64,000 nucleotides of DNA, taken from contig KN834812.1 in the NCBI GenBank assembly GCA_000827265.1, positions 48,662 through 112,661 on the forward strand. Reading direction: 5' to 3'. This document shows, one piece after another, positions 46,806 through 58,293 of this stretch; positions within the stretch are counted from its first letter, which is position 1, and each line of letters starts with the position of its first letter. Made by a program: the position numbers and the translations under genes. Below the pieces are notes generated by a model. It was given only the letters and a program-made list of their open reading frames with translations, was not told where the DNA came from and searched no databases. This DNA is from Collybiopsis luxurians FD-317 M1. Taxonomy: Eukaryota; Basidiomycota; Agaricomycetes; Agaricales; Omphalotaceae.

Positions 46806-47497
46806 TATCTAGGTATTGGGTTGAGTGCTTTGTGTGTTTTTTTTATTGTGTTTTTTTTATATAGATACCATCAGTCATGCAAAAAAGCGAATCCTAAATC
46901 CTGTTATTTGTCCCGCTTGTCTCATATAATGGTCAGTAGGTGCAGTGACTGAGTGAGCGATGTCGATTTTGCAGCTCTGGACAGAGCCTCGGAGCGGCAG
47001 ACTCCCAACCTCTTCAGAAATCTGAGAGTTCTGTTCTGTTCTAGCATTCATAAGGGATTCTTTTAACAGATCTTGCTCTCCTGCTATTATCCCGATTCCC
47101 CACTGCCACGGCTTACCTTACACAGATCATATAACTTGTCAGTGTATGCCGATAGTCTGCTTACAGGAGACTAGTGCTTACCCGAAGTGTTGCTTTTACT
47201 ACATAGGTGTGTTTGCCTCAAATTCTGTTCCAACTTCAAGTACTTGCCGTACCCAACCAGCCTTCCGAATCCACTACTTACAAAAAAGTCGCAGGTTGTT
47301 ATTGAATTGACTTTGTACCTTGAAGTCAATAAGGTTCATACTGCCGAATTCAACTTTGGCCACAAGTCTTCACTCGTGGGACTAGCTCGAATAAATACAG
47401 CATTTGGTGTCGTGAAGATCTGTGGCGGCAGGTGACACGGATAGTGCACTTGTATATATAGGTCCATACCGAGGCCGTTTGACCTAACCAACCCAGA
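46806..47497. promoter_or_regulatory. Dehydratase 3' flank and P450 copy 1 promoter
   Basis: The proximal part from about 47275 is shared with the promoter of P450 copy 2, including ACAAAAAAGTCGCA (47280) and TGTATATATAGGTCC (about 47451), a TATA-like element roughly 40 bp upstream of the ATG. No gene is supported. Confidence 0.55.
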
Positions 47498-49480
47498 ATG
47501 GCGTTGTATACTGCAGTGTTGATCTCTCTGTCATTCTGCTACTTGGCTGGACTAGCTCTCTACCGACTTTTTTTTCACCCTCTTCACAAATATCCTGGTC
47601 CGGTACTTGCGGCAGTGAGCAGCTGGTACGAAGTGTTTTACAATTTTGTCTTGGGAGGAGAGTGGGTGGCAGAGATTGAGAAGATGCATAAATTGTATGG
47701 TGCGCTCTTCGATGTTTCCTCGAGGGACGTCTGATTTTGAACCTTGCCATCTTTCAGGTCCTGTGGTTCGAACCGGTCCCAACACGGTCAGTTAATGTCC
47801 GCTCGCATACTGCACAAACACGCTTTTTCTTAGATAAAATTTCAGTTGCACTTCAATGATAGACGCGCCTACCATGATATATACAGCAATGGAAATACAC
47901 TTGTCAAGGAACCACGATTCTACGGCGCAATTTTCGTCCATGCACTCGGATCGTCCACGGCGTTCTCTGATCTCCAACAGTCAAGGAATAGGAGAAGCCT
48001 GTTGGGACCGTCGTTTTCGCGCCAGGCGGTAATGAAGCTTGAATATACGATACAAGAGAAGGTATATTTTTCCGACCCGGCTCGAGCAAACACTATTTGA
48101 TTTTTACGACGACGGGCACATAGGTGGACCGATTAGTGGCCCTGCTTGAAAAATTATACCGCTCCCCAGAGTCGACCGTAATGCTATCGATCGCATACCG
48201 GTCTCTGACCACTGATGTGATCACTGAATACTGCTTCGCTAATTCTGCCAACACACTTTCTGATCCAAACTTTGCTCATCCAATTGCGCTGGAAACGCGA
48301 AATCTGATCAAAAGGATATGGATTCAAACTTATTTCCCTTTTGTTGTCCGCCTAATAGCACGTATACCGCAAGAATTCATCTTATGGCTATTTCCTAAAT
48401 TCAGGACTTTCGTGGACGTGAAAGCAAGGTTCGAACAGCAAATTGACAACTTCATCAGTAATCCTGAAGACCTAATTACTGCTGAGCATGAGACAATCTA
48501 TCATCATCTTTTGCTACCAAAAGACCCAGAGTTGCGACCATCAAGGACATACCTGATCCATGAAGCCTTTCTACTTGTTGGTGCGGGGAGCGATACAGTC
48601 GGGCATGCGTGCACCGTTGGAACATATTTTGCACTCCAGGATCATTCAATTCGTTCCAGGCTTGCTGAAGAGCTTAAGGAAGCTTGGCCTGATAAAGATA
48701 GACCATTAAGTTTTACTACTCTGGAGAAATTACCATACCTAGTACGTGATAAACCGCTTTGGCACCTTCTTTTGTTTCGCGTAATAACAGCGAATACTTT
48801 ACAGACTGCATTTATCAAAGAATCTCTCCGCATGTCTATCGGCCCCATGCACCCTTTGCCTCGAGTTGTAGGGGATGAAACACCTGAGATAAGTGGTCAG
48901 AATGTACCTCCCGGCGTAAGTGCTAAGGTCCTCAGTATTCTCAAAAGCAAGAGGTTAACAACTGTCATCCTGCAGACTATTGTGGGGATGAGCCATTATT
49001 TCATGCACATGAACCCCGAAGTGTTCAGTGACCCAGATACCTTCAATCCGGATCGATGGCTAGTTCGGGGTACTAGTGAAATGATGCTGGATTTGGTTTC
49101 GTTTAGTAAAGGACCTCATCAATGGTAAGCCATTGAAAATTTTGGCACTGAATATATTTACTGACAAACATTTAGCCTGGGGTTAAAGTGGGGCAATGCA
49201 TTTTATCTTCCTGTTTAAACTCAAGTGTTTCCTTGAATTCAGTCTAGCATGGAGCGAACTTTACCTGATCCTTGGAAACATCTTTCGAAAACTCGATTTG
49301 TCGCTCGTTGGTGAGAATGTGTATGTCTAGGCTCCAATTCTCAAAGTTGCAGTAAATTCTAATGGAACATAATTGTAATACAGGGAAGGTGATCTGAAAC
49401 TAGGAAAAGTGTTGGATTATGTAGCTCCGTCCTGGGTGAAAGCGGACTATAAAGTTTTTGTAAACCGGGTTCATGATTAA
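47498..49480 (+). CDS. Cytochrome P450, tandem copy 1, 503 aa, nine exons
   Basis: Exons: 47498-47699, 47758-47786, 47846-48061, 48124-48741, 48805-48915, 48976-49124, 49176-49187, 49243-49320, 49384-49480. The sum is 504 codons. It is a membrane-anchored monooxygenase: the N-terminal anchor is TAVLISLSFCYLAGLALYRL, followed by the HPLHKYPGP hinge. Other marks are the I-helix LLVGAGSDTVGHA, the K-helix ESLR, PERF-type FNPDRWL, and heme loop FSKGPHQCLGLNLAWSE, assembled from three exons. The Cys codon is split over an intron and completed in a 12-nt exon. Overall it resembles fungal P450s annotated as trichodiene oxygenase-like or benzoate-4-monooxygenase-like; the substrate is unknown. P450s of this kind act in the ER membrane with a separate reductase. 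Confidence 0.92.
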
Positions 49481-50487
49481 TGGCAGTCTGGCAGGCGGAA
49501 ATAATCTCTTTTGTATTTGTATTGAATTCAGCACTGGCTAGCCTATGTACAGTTAAGCAATGTCAAAGTTGCAGCTTTAGACGACGGTCCGACCGGAGCG
49601 GCCGAAGGCCGTTATGAGCTTCAGCGTTTAATCTTTCTTTTTTCTTTTTTTTTTTTGGCTCTTCACTGCCGCAAGTAAGTAAAGCTAGTTACGAAGGGGT
49701 GGGGAGCCGCAACTATACTAGTTGGGCTCCGTTCGCTTAGGGGGTGTCTCCGTTGGGGTGTCCGCCGGGGATGTTGTAGCTACGAGTAGTGTTTGAGCGT
49801 ACTATGAGGTGGGTAAGGGTATAGGAAGGCGTTTACTTTTTCAAATCCCAACCACTCAGTGTTCTTTTTGTTTAAAGAAAAATACTTACAAAAAAGTCGC
49901 AAGCTTGGCAATTGACTTTCGTACTGGCCAGTCAATGTGAGAGAGGGGCCGCCGCGAGAAGTCGCGCAGCAGTATCGAATCCGGGATTTGCTGTCAACGA
50001 GTCAAGATCTTTTTAGTTACTGAAGTCTGAGGGAAAGGCCGCGAGAGCGCTTTCAGTTTACCACCCAGATACGAACAGTTAAGAGAGCTTGTGGCCACGA
50101 GGACAAAGCGGGCTTGAAGGACTGAGGGTTTAGGACTTGCGGTATGGGTACTGTAGGGATGAATGATAGTACATGTTTGACGCGTTGAACAAGGAGGTGG
50201 TAAGAAACAGAAACACGCTACAGGGCTGCCGGACCAAACCAGGAACCTTCACAATACGGCCACAAACGGATTCAACACCTGCCATAAGGACGAATCCTAC
50301 ACCTCGTAATAAGGTTCATTCTACGGAAAATTTTACCACAGGCTCTCATTCGTGTGAATGGCGGAGTAAATATAGCATTTGGGATCGTGAAGACCTGTTC
50401 GGCAGGTGACATGGACATTGGATGGTATTATTGTATATATAGGTCCTATAGGTCCATACCGACGCTGCTTGACCTGACCAACCCAGA
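49481..50487. promoter_or_regulatory. P450 intergenic region with boundary repeat R and promoter insertion
   Basis: Repeat R (49585-49900, starting CGGTCCGACCGGAGCG) recurs at 53018-53135. Promoter similarity to copy 1 begins at ACAAAAAAGTCGCA (about 49888), is interrupted at about 49925-50310 by roughly 380 bp absent from copy 1, and resumes with AAGGTTCAT. TATA-like TGTATATATAGG lies at about 50432. Confidence 0.6.
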
Positions 50488-52469
50488 ATGGCGTTGTATA
50501 CTGCAGTGTTGATCTCTCTGTCTTTCTGCTATTTGGCTGGACTAGCTCTCTACCGACTTTTTTTCCATCCTCTTCACAAATATCCCGGTCCAGTACTTGC
50601 GGCAGTGAGCAGCTGGTACGAAGTATTTTACAATTTTGTCTTGGGAGGAGAGTGGATGGCAGAGATTGAGAAGATGCATAAATTGTATGGTGCGCTCTTC
50701 GATGTTTCCTCGAGGGACGTCTGATTTTGAACCTTGCCATTTGTCAGGTCCTGTGGTTCGAACCGGTCCCAACAGAGTCAGCTAACGTCCACTCGCATAC
50801 TGCACAAACATGCTTTTTCTTAGATAAAATTTCAGTTGCACTTCAATGATAGGCGCGCCTACCATGATATATACAGTAATGGAAATACACTTGTCAAGGA
50901 ACCACGATTCTACGGCAGTCTTTTCGTCCATGCACCCGAATCATCTCTGGTTTTCAGTGATCTCCAACAGTCAAAGATCAGAAGAAGCCTACTAGCACCG
51001 TCATTTTCGCGCCAGGCGGTGATGAAACTTGAATATACAATACAAGAGAAGGTATATTTTTCCGACCTAGCCCGAGCAAACACTGTTTTATTTTCATGAC
51101 GCCGGGCACATAGGTGGACCGATTAGTTGCCCTGCTTGAAAACTTCTACCGCTCCCCAGAGTCCAGCGTAATGCTATCGATTGCATACCGGTCTCTGACC
51201 ACTGATGTGATCACTGAATACTGCTTCGCTAATTCTGCTAACACACTTTCTGATCCAAACTTTGCTCATCCAATCGCGCTAGAATCGCAAAATCTTGTCA
51301 AAAGGATATGGATTCAAACTTATTTTCCTTTTGTTGTCCGCCTGGTGGCCAGTATACCACAAGAATTCATCTTATGGCTCTTTCCTAAATTCAAGACTTT
51401 TGCGGATGTGAAGGCAAGGTTCGAGCAACAAGTTGACAACTTCATCAGTAATCCTGAGGACATGACTACTGCTGAGCATGAGACGATCTACCATCATCTT
51501 TTGCTACCAAAAGACCCAGAGTTGCGACCATCGAGGACATCCCTAATCCATGAAGCATTTCTACTGGTTGGTGCCGGGAGCGATACAGTCGGACATGCGT
51601 GCACCGTTGGAACATATTTTGCACTCCAAGCTCATTCAATTCGTTCCAGGCTCGTCGACGAGCTTAAGGAAGCTTGGCCTAATAAAGATAGACCATTAAG
51701 TTTTACTACGCTGGAGAAGTTACCATATCTAGTAAGTGATGGATCGCTTTGACACCTTTTTTTGCGTAATGATGGCGAATACTTTACAGACTGCGTTTAT
51801 CAAAGAAGCACTCCGTATGTCCATTGGTGTAATACACCCTTTGCCTCGGGTTGTAGGGGATGAAACGCCTGAGATAAATGGCCAAAATATACCTCCTGGC
51901 GTAAGTACTAGTCAGCATTCACACAAGAAAGAAGTTACTAGCGGTCGTCTGCGCAGACTATTGTAGGGATGAGCCAGTATTTCATGCACATGAACTCCGA
52001 AATGTTTAATGACCCTTCTACCTTCAATCCGGATCGCTGGTTAGTTGAGAATACTGGCGAAATGATGCTGGATCTCGTTCCGTTTAGTAAAGGACCTCGT
52101 CAGTGGTAAGCCATTGAAGATTCTGGCGCTGAATATATTTACTGACAAACATTCAGCCTGGGATTAAAGTGCGGCATTGCATTATTGCATTTTATCTTCC
52201 TGTCCAAGCTCAAGTGTTTTCTTCAATCCAGTCTAGCATGGAGCGAGCTTTACCTGATCCTTGGAAACATCTTTCGAAAACTCGATTTATCCCTCATCGG
52301 GGAGAACGTGTATGTCTGTGCTCTAATTCTCCAAGATGCAGTAAATTCTAATAGAACACAATCGTAATTCAGGGAAGGTGATTTGAAACTGGGAAAACTG
52401 TTGGACTATGCAGTTCCGTCCTGGGTAAAATCGGAGTATAAAGTGTTCGTAAAACGGGTTCATGATTAA
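50488..52469 (+). CDS. Cytochrome P450, tandem copy 2, 503 aa, nine exons
   Basis: Exons: 50488-50689, 50748-50776, 50836-51051, 51114-51731, 51790-51900, 51957-52105, 52157-52168, 52232-52309, 52373-52469. The sum is 504 codons, and every exon has the same length as in copy 1. The first exon protein is almost unchanged from copy 1 (one visible change, EWVAE to EWMAE). Differences cluster around 50910-50990, where AIFVHALGSSTAFSDLQQS becomes SLFVHAPESSLVFSDLQQS. That is in the B-C region, where P450s often bind substrate. The heme loop has GPRQC instead of GPHQC, the usual form. All functional motifs are intact, so both copies look active. Confidence 0.92.
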
Positions 52470-53628
52470 TGGTTCTCAGTCGTGAGCCCAGGCGGAAGTA
52501 ATCTCTTCGAAACGTTGTAACATGTATTAGGATTGAATTAAGGACTGGCTCACCGATGTACTTGCAAGTTTTATTTGCTCGGAAAGATTCACGGAGTGGG
52601 GTTGAAGGTTCGAACCAGCACCCTATCTGAGCATCCGAGCACGTCCGACCAAAAATTTCCAGGATCCTCACCCAAAGGACGAGTACTCGCTGCGGATCAT
52701 CGAACAACGGAATGAGGTTTACGAACCTCTCGACTATGTCAATAGGGGCGAGGCACATTAAGTGGGGAGGCTTCAGCTGGGAGGAGGTGGGTTCTGTAGT
52801 GCAGAAAAGCTCAAAATTCACCGAGATTAAAAATATAGAAATCAGAGTATTGCCTAGTACCAGTGCCGAGTGGGAGTTATTGGTTGAGGAGGGAAGGGCT
52901 CGGAGTACCGTCTGAAGTTGTACGACCTACATCTACTGCCGTAGGTATTGTGTTTCTCTTATATAGATACCACCGTGACCCATCCAAATCTTTCATCCCT
53001 CATTTGTGCGCGATGTACGGTCCGACCGGGGCCAAACCGGGGCGGGTTCACACCAAAGTTTGAGCTTAAGCGCTTGAGCGCCTACTCTTTCAAACCCCAA
53101 CTGCTCAATTTTTTTCCCGTTCAAAGAAAGCTGTTCAAGAAAGTGCTCAGTCTGTGCTGAGAAATAACCACGTAGATTCTGCAACTTTCCGTAGCCTCCT
53201 CGCGACGACGCAAAGTGAGCCGCACCCGACAGTCGCATCGAACAAGTCCAAATTTAGATCGAGAACGATGGCGTGGCTATTTGGATTCCCGCATCGTATA
53301 CACCAAGGGTGTGTCAGACTATTCTATTCTAATTTCTATGAATATCGAATAGATAGGTCTTTCGTCTTCTACTTGCAACTTGCATTCCAGTATAGGAATC
53401 GCCCCCGTAAAGGTAAGTACTTGGCAATTAGTAGTTGCTGGTCACCGATGCCGGAGGGTCGGAAAGGAAGAAAGTTGTTGTCAGATAAGTTATGGATATG
53501 CGCAGTCCCTGCGGACCCCGCATCTTTTGTATGGAAAAACCTTTGAAAAGTCTTTATAAAAAGATGTGCCAAGCCGCCTCGTTGCTCAATAATCAGAATC
53601 GTAAAGGCTTCCTTATTGTCGCTCCTTC
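52470..53628. other. Third, decayed dehydratase-stub/P450-flank unit and GH3 promoter
   Basis: Positions 52840-52990 copy the 3' end of the dehydratase gene, including GCCGAGTGGGAGTTATTGG and ATATAGATACCA in the flank. Repeat R follows at 53018-53135. No P450 follows. From about 53140 to 53628 is the GH3 promoter; a 130-codon ORF there has no domain. Confidence 0.6.
52840..52990 (+). pseudogene. 3' stub of the dehydratase gene
   Basis: Matches about 46720-46880: the GAGTATTGC and GCCGAGTGGGAGTTATTGG landmarks of the last exon, then TAGGTATTG and ATATAGATACCA of the flank. Only the last few dozen codons and the 3' flank are present, and they are diverged. Confidence 0.65.
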
Positions 53629-56600
53629 ATGCTGCTACCAACCCTCCTCGCATGCTTGGCTCTCAATGGCCTAGGCGGTGCGATAGCCCAATCTTCCTCT
53701 ACCCCGATGGCCTCTGCAACAGCTTCTTCGAGCTCCTCGCTCTCCTCCTCCTCCTCTTCCTCGTACAACGATACCGCGATTTTGTCTTCGGGACACAGTA
53801 AGGAGCTGCTCCATTCTTTTCATGATCATTTCGTCTCTGTTTCGCATCTCAAAAGACTGATAACCTCCCCTTTTCCTTGCATTACAGTCGATCTCGGAGA
53901 ATGGCAAGACGCGTACGAACAAGCTTCAGCTTTTGTTTCAAGTTTGACGAACGAGGAAAAAGTCTTGTTGATCACGAAGCAAGATATCACGGACAAGAAT
54001 TTCACTGCTTTAACCGTCGTGGACAGTACCGTTGCCCCGAATAACTATTACTTTGTCTCGACGTTTCCTTGTACCGGGGCTCTTGCGATGGTGCGTCAAA
54101 CCCGTCTGTCCCCCTTCTGTTCAATACCTACGTCATAATACGATTTTTTAAACATTGACAATGGTTGTTTTGCAGACGTGGGATAAGGATCTGATTTACA
54201 CAGTTGGAAATGCGATTGGCTCTGAGCATTATAGCCTCGGTATTAATCTACTCGATGGCCCGGTTACTGCTCCGCTCGGAAGGATCCCTTGGGGAGGTGA
54301 GTTTACATATTCTTCATCTTCCTCCCACAGCGAAGACTTTGTAAGCCAGTTTTTGCTCACTTACTAAACTTTCTACTCCGCGGTAGGCCGCAACGATGAA
54401 TCATTTGGACCAGACGCGTACTTGAACGGGGCTGGATTTGGTCGCATGGTCGCTGGGATATCAGACGCTGGTACGATGTCTATTGGCATGGTAAGTTTTT
54501 TAAACATTATGTTTACGTCCATTGGATGTCCATATCTCATTCGGCGCTCCTGCAGCACCTTATTCTTTACGAGCAGGAAACGAACCGTACAGGAGGGTCG
54601 AGTGGAATTGGCGGTGGCGGGGGTGCCGGGAGTACATCAAGTCCACCAGGCGGAGGGCAGGGAGACAATCAGACTAGTACTTCCGACGCCGTGGCCTCTG
54701 GAAGTACATCAGCTCCGTCCAGCCAGAGTGGTGCTTTTGACTCAAGTGCTTCCGGAAGTACTTCGGATTCGTACAACGTCTTAGTAGATGACAAGGCCCT
54801 GCATGAAACGTACTTGCGCCCGTGGTATGATGGAGTGAAGAACGGTTTGGGAGGAGCGATGTATTTAGCATTCTACCTACCTACTTTTAACCATGCTAAT
54901 ACGTGTCCTAGGTGTGCCATGAATCTCGTCAATGGTACTCGTTCCTGCGAAAGCGCTGAAGTAATGAACCACTACTTGAAGACCGAAATCGGTGCGTATC
55001 TAGAGATCTAGAGTCTTGTTTGTTCTTACCATAGTGCCCTAGGATTTCCTGGTTTTATGACGGCGGACGTCAATGGTCAACAATCAGTACGGTGTCTTCC
55101 TTATCATCCCATGTGTACATTCAATAACATGGATTAATGTAGAGCTATAACGCCGCCAACAGTGGCCTTGACGTTAGTAGTACGCAGTACTGGTCAAATG
55201 AAACTATCCTTGACGGGATTAGCAACGGTTCTCTAAGCCAGACTCGCCTCGATGACATGGCTATTCGAAACGTCATGGCGTGGTACAAGAGCGGCCAAAG
55301 CTCCGGCATGCCAGCCTATATCAGCGCCCAGGAATATTCCAAGGTTCGGGCAAATCACAGGTGTGTGTTTCTTCGCAGATGCTATTCGCCAACCGGCCAC
55401 TCAATGGTACGAGTAGTGCAGTCATCCGTGACACTGCTGCCCAGTCAATAGTTCTTCTCAAGAACAATGGCGTTCTCCCTCTCGGCAATGATACGCTTAC
55501 TATGGCTCTCTTCGGTGCTCACGCGGGCCCTGCGGTAGGTGGACCGAACTTTGAGTTCTCCGTTACCGGAACTGCAGACACGTACCAAGGTCATCTAGCT
55601 GCAGCGGGTGGATCCGGAACCGGCTCGATGTCGTATCTGGTTACACCTCACCATGCTCTGACGAACATCGCTCGAGAGAACGGGATGATGTTATTCTGGA
55701 TCATGAATAATACTTGGACCAGTTCCAGCGGAGGTGGAATCGCTGGAGTGGACTTTTCGGGAGGAACAGGTACTTCTATCACTTATGCCGACTATGCTGA
55801 GCAAGCGGAAGTCTCGATCGTGTTTATCAACGCATGGTCTGGTGAGGGTGCAGATCGATCTGAACTGAGGGATACCGAACAGGATGAGCTGGTGACTACT
55901 ATTGCAGCCAGCTGTAACAATACGATTGTATGTTTGTCTTCAATCTGGGACTGATTTGATTTTTTCTGAAATTTCATGTTCATAGGTTGTCGTTAATACC
56001 GTTGGACCTCGTATTCTTGATAGCTGGATAGAAAATGAAAATATCACTGCAGTACTATACGGTAGTGAGTATCCGTATTGCAATAATTCGGTGAAAATTT
56101 CTGACCGGTCTTCCAGGTATGCTCGGCCAAGAATCCGGCAACTCCATCGTTGATGTACTTTACGGACGCATCAACCCCTCTGGTCGCCTGCCGTACACAA
56201 TTGCCAAGAACGAATCAGACTACTCGCAGTTCGCTATTTGCATTACGGCGACGTGCAATTTCACTGAAGGAAATCTGATTGATTACAAGTGGTTCGATGC
56301 TCTGGATGTGACTCCTCGATATGAGTTCGGTTATGGACTTTCGTACACCACCTTCTCCTACCAGAACTTCTCGGTGCAAGCGAACAGTGACTTGGCCGCA
56401 GGTATGTTCACTGGAGCGTATGCTGTTGGCGGACGTACAGATCTCTGGGATAATGCCGCTACCATCACGCTTTCGGTCACCAATAACGGGACCGTTGCGG
56501 GGGCCGAGATCGTTCAGTTATATATGACTTATCCCGACGTTGCTGATCAGCCCATTCGACAGTTGCGAGGATTTGAGAAGATATCGATCGAGCCAGGAGC

Positions 56601-56751
56601 TTCGGGCACTGTGACGTTCCAGCTGCTAAAGCGCGATTTTGCTTTCTGGAATGTTACTGCTCAAGAATGGGGTGTGGCGTCCGGGCAATACAATTTGTAC
56701 GGCGGAGCTAGTTCGAGGGATCTGAGAGTGCAAACCACTCTGAGAATCTGA
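53629..56751 (+). CDS. Glycoside hydrolase family 3 protein (beta-glucosidase-like), 822 aa, divergent active site
   Basis: Eleven exons: 53629-53797, 53888-54090, 54176-54296, 54387-54490, 54556-54860, 54912-54991, 55043-55086, 55143-55360, 55417-55927, 55986-56064, 56117-56751. The sum is 823 codons. A signal peptide (MLLPTLLACLALNGLGGAIA) and Ser run suggest secretion. GH3 marks include GPVTAPLGRIPWGGRNDESF, YEQETNR, MCAMNLVNGTRSCES, GFPGFMTADVNGQQS around the nucleophile position, IVLLKNNGVLPL, GPRILDSW, MLGQESGNSIVDVLYG and a C-terminal FN3-like domain (YEFGYGLSYTTF, NNGTVAGAEIVQLY). Odd: the substrate-binding DGP loop is replaced by PCTGALAM, the KH pair before NEQE is MH, and SDW is ADV. 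A roughly 70-residue Gly/Ser/Thr-rich insert follows YEQETNR. It may have altered or lost activity. Confidence 0.9.
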
Positions 56752-56822
56752 AAGAATCGCCAGGTCATTCTCTTATTGCTGGACTCGAATAGATACGATA
56801 TCTGTCATTAGCCATAGAAGGT

Positions 56823-58056
56823 CTACAAATCGACTCTTCTTCCTTCGTTTGCACTTTGGGTTATGGCGTCCAAGACCTCCTTCACCTTCAGCGCTTGTTC
56901 CAGATTCGCAAAGCTCTCCTCTTTTCCATTTGCAATGGCCTCCCATAGCACTTTAGAAGGATTAGCATCCTGAGTTGACAACTCAACCTTTTGGCCATCT
57001 AGAAATACCTCTGGCGTGGCATCGAAGAATCCACGTTTTCCTGCTGGTTCCGGATCGATGAGACGAAGAGAGCATTTCTCTCCCTGAATGATCCACTGGA
57101 AATCGGACTCTTTGACCCCGGATTGGAGGTGCACATTGAACGCAGCACCGCTCTTCAGCAAGCCGCTTACACACACTTGAGTTGGCCCATTCTGTGGCAG
57201 AACCTCACCCGTGGGCTTTCCACTGCTCAGATCTACAACCACAGAAGATTGGACTTGGTTCTTGGTTACGGCGGATACGGACGAGATAGGGCCAAGAAGG
57301 TGGGTGAACAGATCGAGTGCATGACCACCTAATATATCGAGAAGGGTAGCCCCGTTGGATGGTTCGAGGGCATATTTGGCAAAATCGGGAGTCGTGTGGC
57401 CCCAGAATTGGGCCGAAACCATCTGTCGCGAAAAGCATTAGTTTGATCATGCCACAAGGACGAAGCGGGAGGCATACAAAGGTTGAAGAAACTATCTTTC
57501 CCAGTTTCCCACTATCGATCGCCGATTTTGCCTTAAAAATATGTATCAGAAGTGTTACAGGTGGTTATCAAAAAATGCAAATACTTACCTCGAGCGCAAA
57601 ATTTGCGAATCTCGCCTGGCAACCAACCACAGTTTTAACTCCAGCCTTTTTTGCAGCCTCATAAAGCTCCTTTGTCTCCGCCAGTTTCCTACCAGCCGGC
57701 CATTCAATGAAGAAATCTTTCCCTGCGTCAATGACTTTCGTCGCTACTTCCTTGTGATGCAGCACTTTGACAGACACAACTACCATGTCAACATCTTTAT
57801 CCGCTGCAATATGCTCTGCGGAACCATGGTACGGTTTGATAGTAGCCTTCGTGCCCGTAGCCTTCGAGGCAAGTTCTGAGTACTTCGCTGCACTAGCTTC
57901 CGCGGATTCGGGCCTAGTAGTTGATACCGCAACAACGGAGTACCTAGACGACAAAGGTTTCTGAAAAAGTGGAGGTGCGAGTGCCGTGGATGCCCATCCG
58001 GATGTGGAGAGGCCAATGAAGCCCAATCGGATTGGTTTGGATTCTGAAGCGACCAT
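56823..58056 (-). CDS. Gfo/Idh/MocA-type NAD(P)-dependent oxidoreductase (Gal80-like), copy 1, 373 aa
   Basis: Exons 58056-57589, 57531-57478, 57422-56823; the sum is 374 codons. Rossmann N-terminus IRLGFIGLSTSGWAS, then VDMVVVSVKVLHHKEVA, and FIEWPAGRKLAE in the place of the EKP motif (Glu kept, Lys replaced by Trp, Pro kept one on). The C-terminal part is the mixed-sheet dimerisation domain (GATLLDILGGHALDLFTHLLG). The family oxidises or reduces sugars and their derivatives with NAD(P). The missing EKP lysine, the usual catalytic residue, puts it nearer to Gal80-type members that sense NAD(P) rather than catalyse. The gene converges with GH3, only 71 bp apart at the stops. Two further copies follow. 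Confidence 0.88.
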
Positions 58057-58293
58057 GATGTCAGATGTCTTGTGAGGATTTGTTAGAGCTTCGAAGACGA
58101 GTCGGTTTATATGGATTACTGAACTGAAAATGCTGACCAACTTCTTGGATGATCAGTACATTGCGTTGGGACGTCAGTTGAATTCGAGTTGAATTCGTCT
58201 TCTTCGTAGGATTATATAGCCCGAACCAAGCGGGATATTTCTGACGCATTGGAAAAGCTCTGAATCTCATATGCTGACTGATTGACTGACTGG

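Noticed and set aside
52600..52640. tRNA-like B box (GGTTCGAACC)
   Set aside because: No matching A box, acceptor stem or anticodon arm could be folded around it. The similar motif at 47765 is inside P450 exon 2.
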